DNA of 6,167 nucleotides from Pseudomonadota bacterium (lineage in GTDB: Bacteria > Pseudomonadota > Alphaproteobacteria > Azospirillales > Azospirillaceae), in the NCBI GenBank assembly GCA_023413605.1, contig JAEZPL010000331.1:1-6167 (forward strand), in the 5' to 3' direction. The notes under the pieces were generated by a model, which ran no database searches, had not been told where the DNA came from, and saw nothing but the letters and a program-made list of their open reading frames with translations. Position numbers and translations under genes: made by a program. Shown piece after piece: positions 1 through 5,305 of the stretch (position 1 is the stretch's first letter; each line of letters begins with the position of its first letter).

Positions 1-187
1 CGGTCATGCGGGCGTAGCCGTCGGCGGCCCCCGTCGCCACCCCTTCGAACAGGGTCGGCACGCAGCGCACGCCGGGCATGGAGTCGAAGGCGGCCAGCGC
101 GTGGAGTTCGGACGTGCCGGGGTTGGCGAAGCAGGCATCCACCCCGTTGGCCAATAAGGTTTTGACCAGTATTTCCGCGCCGATCAT
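1..187 (-). CDS. Thiamine-diphosphate-dependent enzyme, acetolactate synthase large subunit-like (N-terminal part only)
   Basis: The first 62 codons of this gene are visible; the rest lies beyond position 1. The N-terminus carries the pyrimidine-binding domain signature of ThDP enzymes: an opening helix (residues 2-14), the segment ANPGTSELH (21-29), and FEGVATGAADGYAR (47-60). Glu48 is the expected conserved glutamate that activates the cofactor. The NPGTSE form is typical of acetolactate-synthase-like or benzoylformate-decarboxylase-like proteins and differs from that of housekeeping IlvB. This suggests decarboxylation or carboligation of a 2-oxo acid, but the substrate cannot be told from this fragment. 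The start ATG (187-185) overlaps the stop of the upstream deacetylase-fold gene as ATGA, and a strong GGAGG lies seven bases upstream. The two proteins are therefore probably translated in a coupled way. Family assignment is confident; exact function is open. Confidence 0.85.
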   Translation of the reverse strand, partial: MIGAEILVKTLLANGVDACFANPGTSELHALAAFDSMPGVRCVPTLFEGVATGAADGYARMT

Positions 188-1236
188 CTCTTCCCCTCCC
201 CTTCGAAGCCGTCCAGGAAGCTCGCCAGGTTGGCGGCGAGCGCGTCGCAGTCGTAGCCGCCTTCCTGCACCAGCACGGTCGGCAGCCCGGCTCCGGCGAT
301 TTTGGCGCCCAGCCGCGCGAAGCCCGGCGTGGTCACCTTGAAGAAGGCCAGCGGGTCGCCGATGAAGGTGTCGAAGCCGAGCGACAGAACCAGCGCCTGC
401 GGCCCGAAGGCGGCGATCTGGGCCAGCGCGCCGTCCACCGCGTCGAGGAAGGTCGACTCGTCCGTGCCCACCGGCAGGGGGATGTTCAGGTTGCTGCCCA
501 GGCCGACACCCTTGCCGCGCTCGTGCGCGTAGCCGGCGAACCAGGGGTAGAAGTTGTTGGGATCGCCGTGGATCGACACGAACAGCACGTCGTCGCGTTC
601 GTAGAAGATCGCCTGCGTGCCGTTGCCGTGGTGCACGTCCACGTCCAGGATGGCGACGCGCGGGGCGCGGCCCTGCTGGGCGTAGAGCGGCAGCATCGCC
701 TGCGCCGCCACGGCGGCGTTGTTGATGTAGCAGAAGCCCCCCGCCATATCGCGGGACGCGTGGTGCCCCGGCGGACGGCACAGGGCGTAGGCCGCGCGCT
801 CCTGCCCGCTGGCGACCAGCGTCGCCGCGTGGGCCGCCGTGTCGGCGCCGCCGCAGACCGCCTCCCAGGTGCCGGGACCGATGGGGCAGGCGGTGTCCGC
901 CATGTGCCAGCCGGCCTGCCCGACGATGCCCGACGGGTATTCGGCCATGTCGGTGTTGCGGTGGATGTTGGGGATGATGACCTCCGCCGCGTCGGGCAGG
1001 GCCGACCAGCGGGCGTAGGCCGTTTCCAGGAAGCGCAGATAGTCGGCCGAATGCACCGCCGCGCGCGGGCCGGCGCCGTAGGACGGCGGCTCCTCGATCG
1101 CGGCACCGCGCGCCTTGAGGGAGCCGACGAGGGCTTCCGCCCGCTCGGCCTTCTCCGGCGAGGGCTTCGGCTGGCCGCGCACCAGGAAGGTGGGCGGACG
1201 GTGGCGCAACTGGGCCTCGGCGAACACGTAGCGCAT
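184..1236 (-). CDS. Histone deacetylase-family amidohydrolase, acetylpolyamine amidohydrolase-like
   Basis: A 350-residue zinc hydrolase of the arginase/deacetylase fold, full length for the bacterial acetylpolyamine amidohydrolase group (about 340 residues). Visible active-site elements are RPPGHHA (154-160) with the general-base pair His158/His159, DVDVHHGNGTQ (198-208) with zinc ligands Asp200 and His202, the third ligand Asp289 in LGFDT, and the transition-state Tyr328 in EGGYD. All catalytic residues are intact, so an active amide-bond hydrolase acting in the cytoplasm is expected. The N-terminus MRYVFAEAQ resembles the start of the Mycoplana enzyme, supporting the ATG at 1236; a GGGAG lies seven bases upstream. 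The known family removes acetyl groups from acetylpolyamines or other N-acyl amines. Compared with the Mycoplana enzyme as I recall it, two acidic residues linked to polyamine binding are replaced here (Val105, Ala116), so the substrate may differ. The gene is separated from the upstream amidohydrolase by a palindromic repeat and overlaps the downstream ThDP gene by four bases. Confidence 0.93.
   Translation of the reverse strand: MRYVFAEAQLRHRPPTFLVRGQPKPSPEKAERAEALVGSLKARGAAIEEPPSYGAGPRAAVHSADYLRFLETAYARWSALPDAAEVIIPNIHRNTDMAEYPSGIVGQAGWHMADTACPIGPGTWEAVCGGADTAAHAATLVASGQERAAYALCRPPGHHASRDMAGGFCYINNAAVAAQAMLPLYAQQGRAPRVAILDVDVHHGNGTQAIFYERDDVLFVSIHGDPNNFYPWFAGYAHERGKGVGLGSNLNIPLPVGTDESTFLDAVDGALAQIAAFGPQALVLSLGFDTFIGDPLAFFKVTTPGFARLGAKIAGAGLPTVLVQEGGYDCDALAANLASFLDGFEGEGKR
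193..201 (-). promoter_or_regulatory. Strong ribosome binding site for the ThDP enzyme gene
   Basis: On the minus strand this stretch reads GGGGAGGGG, containing a perfect GGAGG (199-195) with seven bases before the ATG at 187. It lies inside the last codons of the upstream deacetylase-fold gene, where it encodes the Gly-Glu-Gly run near the C-terminus. Its presence supports the ATG at 187 as the true start of the ThDP enzyme. Confidence 0.75.
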
Positions 1237-1243
1237 GGATGGG

Positions 1244-1248
1244 CTCCC
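1244..1248 (-). promoter_or_regulatory. Ribosome binding site for the deacetylase-fold gene
   Basis: The minus strand reads GGGAG followed by a seven-base spacer and the ATG at 1236. It sits just outside the inverted repeat, so the gene has its own initiation signal and does not depend on coupling to the upstream gene. No convincing -10/-35 promoter is visible in the gap. Confidence 0.55.
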
Positions 1249-1256
1249 GATTCTAG

Positions 1257-1388
1257 AGCCCTTCTCCCCTTGGGGGAGAAGGGTTGGGATGAGGGGGCGT
1301 TACGCCCGAAGGGCGGATATAGATTTGCGGCCGGCCGGAGCCGGCGCCACCCTCACCCCAACCCCTCTCCCCTCAAGGGAGAGGGGCT
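1257..1388. repeat. Large nested inverted repeat (palindromic intergenic element)
   Basis: The gap between the two amidohydrolase genes (1237-1398) is almost entirely filled by an imperfect inverted repeat. The left arm 1257-1295 and the right arm 1350-1388 match as reverse complements at 33 of 39 positions. Each arm is itself a hairpin. On the left an 11-base stem, CCCTTCTCCCC (1259-1269) with its complement at 1273-1283, closes a three-base loop. On the right a 10-base stem, CCCCTCTCCC (1362-1371) with its complement at 1377-1386, closes a five-base loop. The centre holds two further small hairpins, 1303-1315 (CGCCC/GGGCG) and 1330-1345 (GCCGGC/GCCGGC). The structure resembles dispersed palindromic elements common in GC-rich proteobacterial genomes. 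It is too short to encode a transposase. No T-run follows the stems in the sense of transcription, so it is not a classic terminator, though it could cause attenuation, processing or mRNA stabilisation within the operon. Confidence 0.85.
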
Positions 1389-1398
1389 TGGATTGCGT

Positions 1399-2628
1399 TC
1401 AAATAGCCGTTGCCAGAACAGCGTCGGCCAGCACGGCGCAGCCGGTGGCGGCGTGGTCGGGCCGGATGTTTTCCGCCTCGTTGTGGCTCAGGCCCCCTTC
1501 GCAGGGGATGAAGATCATGGCCGTAGGAACCTTGCGGGCGACATAGACCGCGTCGTGTCCGGCCCCGGACACGATGTCGCGGTGGCTCAGGCCGCGCCGC
1601 ACCGCCGATTCGCGGACGCGGCCGACCAGCTCCGGCGCGAAGGGCGTGGTGGGGAAGGCCCAGAAGTCGGTCAGCTCCAGCGTCAGGCCGCGCTTTTCCG
1701 CGATGGCGGCCAGCCGCTCGCGCAGCATCGCGTCCATGCGGGCGAGCTGCTCGGCGTCCGGGTTGCGCAGGTCGATGGTGAACCAGACGCGGCCGGGGAT
1801 GACGTTGCGGGAGTCCGGATGCACCTGGACGCGCCCGATGGTGGAGCAGGCGTCGCCGCCGACCTCCAGCGCGATGGCCTCCACGGCCTCCATCATCACG
1901 GCCGCACCCGCCAGCGCGTCGCGGCGCAGGCGCATGGGCGTCGGACCGGCGTGGGACTCGCGACCGGTCACGGTCGCCTCGTACCAGCGCTGGCCCTGGG
2001 CGCCGGTGACGACGCCGATCTCGAAGCCTTCGGCCTCCAGCACCGGACCCTGCTCGATGTGCGCTTCGAAATAGGCGCCCATGGCGTGGCCGGTGGCCGG
2101 GACGGTGCCCTTGTAGCCGATGCGCGCCAGCTCGTCGCCCAGACGCAGGCCGTCGTTGTCGCGGATGTCCAGCACCTCATCGAGCGTGAAGACGCCCATC
2201 GCGACGCCGGAGCCCAGCATGGGCGGGGAGAAGCGTGCGCCCTCCTCGTTCGTCCAGACGATCAGGTCGATGGGTGCGTCGGTCTCGATGCCCTGGTCGT
2301 TGAGCGAGCGGATCACCTCCAGCCCCGCCAGAACGCCGTAGATGCCGTCGAAGCGTCCGCCGGTCGGCTGGGTGTCCAGGTGGCTGCCCATGCAGACGGC
2401 GGGGCTGTCCGGGTTGCGGCCGGGGCGGCGGGCGAAGATGTTGCCGACCTCGTCCACCGTGACGGTGCAGCCGGCCTCCTCGCACCAGGACACGAACAGG
2501 TCGCGCCCCTGGCGGTCGAGGTCGGTCAGCGCCAGCCGGCACAGGCCGCCCTTTGGCGTGGCGCCGATCTTGGCGAGGTCCATCAGGGTCCGCCACAGGC
2601 GGTCGCCGTCGATGCGCAGCTCAGACAT
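1399..2628 (-). CDS. Zn-dependent amidohydrolase, N-carbamoyl-amino-acid hydrolase / beta-ureidopropionase type (M20 family)
   Basis: A 409-residue enzyme of the M20 peptidase-like hydantoinase/carbamoylase family, full length. The expected binuclear metal ligands can be placed: His83 in GSHLDT (81-86), bridging Asp94 in GGRFDGIYG, Glu129 next to catalytic Glu128 in TNEEGARF, His190 in EAHIEQGP, and His382 in LSHNEAE. Substrate-carboxylate residues of the dimerisation lid are also present: His226 in ESHAGPTPM, Asn275 in SRNVIPG and Arg288 in IDLRNP. The C-terminal stretch SGAGHDAVYVA (354-364) followed by PTAMIFIPC (368-376) looks more like proteobacterial beta-ureidopropionases and carbamoyl-L-amino-acid hydrolases than allantoate amidohydrolase. 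The likely reaction is hydrolysis of an N-carbamoyl group to the free amine, CO2 and ammonia. The gene starts 26 bases after the reductase stop; GGGA-type Shine-Dalgarno sequences lie at 2631-2640. The exact substrate is inferred only from family resemblance. Confidence 0.92.
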   Translation of the reverse strand: MSELRIDGDRLWRTLMDLAKIGATPKGGLCRLALTDLDRQGRDLFVSWCEEAGCTVTVDEVGNIFARRPGRNPDSPAVCMGSHLDTQPTGGRFDGIYGVLAGLEVIRSLNDQGIETDAPIDLIVWTNEEGARFSPPMLGSGVAMGVFTLDEVLDIRDNDGLRLGDELARIGYKGTVPATGHAMGAYFEAHIEQGPVLEAEGFEIGVVTGAQGQRWYEATVTGRESHAGPTPMRLRRDALAGAAVMMEAVEAIALEVGGDACSTIGRVQVHPDSRNVIPGRVWFTIDLRNPDAEQLARMDAMLRERLAAIAEKRGLTLELTDFWAFPTTPFAPELVGRVRESAVRRGLSHRDIVSGAGHDAVYVARKVPTAMIFIPCEGGLSHNEAENIRPDHAATGCAVLADAVLATAI

Positions 2629-2654
2629 TGTCCCTATCCCAATCCCGAGAATGT

Positions 2655-3596
2655 CTATCGTTGTGTCTTGACGCGGACGAGAGCCCGCAGCGTGTTCAGC
2701 GTGGGGAGCGCGATGCCCGTGCGCTCCGCCAGTTCCAGGGGCGCGTCCAGCACCGCCTCCACCTCCGTCCGCCCATCGGCGGTCAGGTCGGGGCGGATGC
2801 GGCCGGGCTGCTGGGCGAGCGTCCAGAGGTCGTCCAGCCCGACCGTCACCGGATGGCCGAGCGCGGCGGCAAGGCCCGACAGTTCCTCCACCACGGCGTC
2901 AAGCACGGGGCGAAGCTCCGCATGCCGGGCGATGCCCTGGGGGCCGAGGCCGGTGGCGACACCCAAGGCCCCGAAGGCGAGCGGGGCCAACAACGCGTTC
3001 CAGATTTCGACCCGGATGTCGTCCGCAGCGGTGGCGTTGAAGCCGCCGGCCCCGAACAGGGTGACGAGGTCGCCGACGTCATCCCGACCGACCGCGGAGC
3101 CGAGGGCGAGGCGCAGGCCGCCCACATGCCGCAGATAGGTGGGGGATCGCCGGTCCACCGCCACGCGGGCGACGGCGCCGACGATCCGGTCCGCCGGAAT
3201 GGCGTTCCACAGCAGGCCCTGCGGATCGACGGAGGCGAGCGGGCGATCGCCGCCCGGCTCCCCCGCCGGATACCACCAGGGAATGCCGCCGACCACCGCC
3301 ACCAGCCGCGTCGTCCGGCCGAGCAGGGGCGGCAGCAGTTCCAGGACCTCCGGCAGGGCCGGGCCGGGGACGGCCAGCACCACCGCGTCCTGGGGGCCGA
3401 GCGACAGGGTGTCGTCGGTGACCTCGGGGCGCACCGTCACCGGCTTGCCCGACGGCCCTTCGACCGACAAACCCTCGCGCCGCAGCGTGTCGAGCGTCCG
3501 GCGCCGGGCCACCAGGGGGACCGGCAGACCGGCGTCGGTCAGCCTTGCCGCGATCAGTCCCCCGATGGCGCCGGCCCCGATGACGGCGATTCTCAT
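2655..3596 (-). CDS. Ketopantoate reductase (ApbA/PanE) family protein with degenerate active site
   Basis: A 313-residue protein with the two-domain 6-phosphogluconate-dehydrogenase-like fold of ketopantoate reductases. The N-terminal Rossmann motif GAGAIGG (7-13) is intact, followed by a basic RRR (31-33) that would suit NADP. The middle segment GGIPWWYP (103-110) and SVDPQG (122-127) place it in a subfamily annotated as 2-dehydropantoate 2-reductase. The usual catalytic lysine, two positions after the conserved Trp (W199), is Ala201, and the two Asn residues of the same helix are Pro205 and Gly209. The Asn of the NGxP motif is Gly103, and the substrate-binding Ser region is also lost. Only the C-terminal Glu278 in TEVE remains. 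It is therefore probably not a true pantoate-pathway enzyme. The ATG at 3596 overlaps the ATPase stop (ATGA) and begins exactly at the Rossmann strand; no strong Shine-Dalgarno is seen, consistent with coupling. The gene is intact, so it is probably an oxidoreductase or binding protein for an unknown ligand in this operon. Confidence 0.88.
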   Translation of the reverse strand: MRIAVIGAGAIGGLIAARLTDAGLPVPLVARRRTLDTLRREGLSVEGPSGKPVTVRPEVTDDTLSLGPQDAVVLAVPGPALPEVLELLPPLLGRTTRLVAVVGGIPWWYPAGEPGGDRPLASVDPQGLLWNAIPADRIVGAVARVAVDRRSPTYLRHVGGLRLALGSAVGRDDVGDLVTLFGAGGFNATAADDIRVEIWNALLAPLAFGALGVATGLGPQGIARHAELRPVLDAVVEELSGLAAALGHPVTVGLDDLWTLAQQPGRIRPDLTADGRTEVEAVLDAPLELAERTGIALPTLNTLRALVRVKTQR

Positions 3597-5305
3597 GCGC
3601 TGGTCCGCAGGTCGGCGCCGCGCCGCGTGGCGGGAACCAAGTCCTCCGGCAGGGTCCAGCCCTTGCCGGGGATCGCGTCGAGAAGCTGGCGCGTGTAGGC
3701 GTGCTGCGGGTTGCCGAAGACCTCCCGCGCCGGGCCGATCTCCACGATGCGGCCCTTCTGCATCACGGCGATGGTGTCGCAGATCTGCGCGGCGATGCGC
3801 AGGTCGTGGGTGATGAACAGCATCGACAGGTTCAGCCGGTGCCGCAGATCCTCCAGCAGGTCGAGCACCTGGGCCTGCACGGACACGTCCAGCGCCGACA
3901 CCGGCTCGTCCGCGATCAGCAGCTTCGGCTCCAGCGCCAGGGCGCGGGCGATGGAGATGCGCTGGCGCTGCCCGCCGGAGAACTCGTGCGGGAAACGCTC
4001 GGCGGCGGAAGCGTCGAGGCCGACCAGCTTCAGCAGGTCCTTCGCCTTCTCCAGCGCCTTGCCGCGGTCCTCGCCGAAGGCCACCGGCCCCTGCGTGATG
4101 ATGTCGCCCACGGTGTGGCGCGGGTTCAGCGAGGCGTAGGGGTCCTGGAAGACCATCTGCACATGCCGGCGGTAGGGCCGAAAGGCCGGGCGCGACAGCG
4201 ACAGCAGGTCCACGCCCTCGAACATGATCCGGCCGCTGTCCGGCTTGATCAGCCCGACGATGGACCGCCCCAGCGTGGACTTGCCGGAACCGGACTCGCC
4301 GACCAGCCCAACCGTCTCGCCCTCGTGGATGGTCAGCGACAGGTCGTTGCCCGCCACCACCTTGCGGCCCGGCGTGAAGAAGCCGCCGCCGAGGTGGAAG
4401 GTCTTGCACACCTTCTCGGCCACCAGAACCGCCTTGCGGCCGCTGCCGAAATCCTCGCGGTGTTCGATCAGGTGCGGGACGGAGGCGATCAGCTGGCGGG
4501 TGTATGGGTGCTGCGGCCGGTTCAGAATCTGCTCCGCCGGACCGATCTCGACCAGCTTGCCCTTCTGCATCACCGCGACGCGGTGCGCGATCTCCGCCAC
4601 CACGCCGAAGTCGTGGGTGATGAACATCACGCCCATGCGGCGCCCGGACCCCGATCCTTTGGTTTGGATGTCGCGGATCAGCTCCAGGATCTGCTTCTGG
4701 GTGGTGACGTCCAGCGCGGTCGTGGGCTCGTCGGCGATCAGGATGTCCGGCTCGACGGCCAGCGCCATGGCGATCATCACGCGCTGGCGCTGGCCGCCAG
4801 ACAGGCGGAACGGGTAGCTGCGGCGCAGATGGTCCGGTTCCGGCAGGCCGACGGAGGCGAGAAGCTCCACCACCCGCGCGCGGCGCGCAGCGCGGTCGAG
4901 CGTGGTGTGGTAGCGCAGCACCTCGTCGATCTGGTCGCCCACCCGCATCAGCGGGTTCAGCGCCGTCATCGGTTCCTGGAAGATCATGGCGATGCGGCCG
5001 CCCCGCAGGGCGCGCTGGTCGCGCTCCGGCAGGCTCAGCACGTCGGTGCCCTGGTGATGGATGCCGCCGGACGACACCTTCACGGCCTTGGGCAGCAGGC
5101 CCATCACGGCGTGCGCGGTCATCGACTTGCCGGACCCGGACTCGCCGACCACGCACAGGATTTCCCCGCGGTTCAGCGTGAAGGTCAGGTCCTCCACCGC
5201 GTGGGGCCGGTCGGCGCCGCGCGGCAGGTCGATGGTCAGGTTGCGCACATCCAGGAGCGGCGCGTCGGTCTTGATGTCGGTGGTCATGAACTTTTCCATG
5301 ATCAT
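3593..5305 (-). CDS. Fused dual ATPase of a dipeptide/oligopeptide-type ABC importer (DppD-DppF-like)
   Basis: A 570-residue protein made of two complete ABC ATPase modules that in most Dpp/Opp systems are separate subunits. Module 1 has Walker A GESGSGKS (54-61), Q-loop Gln110, signature LSGGQ (168-172), Walker B ILIADEP (188-194) and switch His231, then an oligopeptide-transporter tail with HPYTRQL (266-272). Module 2 repeats this: GESGSGKS (336-343), Gln387, FSGGQ (442-446), LLIADEP (462-468), His500, and a tail with HAYTRQL (535-541). Both ATP sites look competent. The cysteine-rich segment often present after HPYT in OppD/DppD is missing from both halves. It would sit on the cytoplasmic face and energise the neighbouring permease. 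The ATG at 5305 overlaps the permease stop (ATGA) and has GAAAGGG six bases upstream. In-frame ATGs at 5299 and 5287 are possible alternatives. The exact solute (peptide, opine, N-acyl or carbamoyl compound) cannot be inferred. Confidence 0.95.
   Translation of the reverse strand: MIMEKFMTTDIKTDAPLLDVRNLTIDLPRGADRPHAVEDLTFTLNRGEILCVVGESGSGKSMTAHAVMGLLPKAVKVSSGGIHHQGTDVLSLPERDQRALRGGRIAMIFQEPMTALNPLMRVGDQIDEVLRYHTTLDRAARRARVVELLASVGLPEPDHLRRSYPFRLSGGQRQRVMIAMALAVEPDILIADEPTTALDVTTQKQILELIRDIQTKGSGSGRRMGVMFITHDFGVVAEIAHRVAVMQKGKLVEIGPAEQILNRPQHPYTRQLIASVPHLIEHREDFGSGRKAVLVAEKVCKTFHLGGGFFTPGRKVVAGNDLSLTIHEGETVGLVGESGSGKSTLGRSIVGLIKPDSGRIMFEGVDLLSLSRPAFRPYRRHVQMVFQDPYASLNPRHTVGDIITQGPVAFGEDRGKALEKAKDLLKLVGLDASAAERFPHEFSGGQRQRISIARALALEPKLLIADEPVSALDVSVQAQVLDLLEDLRHRLNLSMLFITHDLRIAAQICDTIAVMQKGRIVEIGPAREVFGNPQHAYTRQLLDAIPGKGWTLPEDLVPATRRGADLRTSA

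Noticed and set aside
1311..1326. Possible -10-like TATATC on the minus strand inside the repeat, as a promoter for the deacetylase-fold gene
   Set aside because: No matching -35 element is seen at the right distance; the upstream sequence is GC-only hairpin.
1257..1388. CRISPR array or canonical rho-independent terminator
   Set aside because: There are only two arms in inverted orientation and no regularly spaced direct repeats. The hairpins are not followed by a T-run in the sense of transcription.
523..3138. An 871-codon open frame on the plus strand
   Set aside because: It runs antisense through three well-recognised minus-strand genes and the repeat. Its protein is low-complexity, rich in Arg, Ala, Gly, Val and His, with no recognisable domain. 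Long antisense frames are expected at this GC content.
3597..5156. The N-terminal 520 codons of an 833-codon minus-strand frame that ends with the reductase-like protein, which might suggest a fusion
   Set aside because: This part overlaps the dual ATPase in another frame and is Arg/Ala/Gly/Pro-rich with no domain. The reductase homology begins exactly at the ATG at 3596, so the upstream open frame is accidental.
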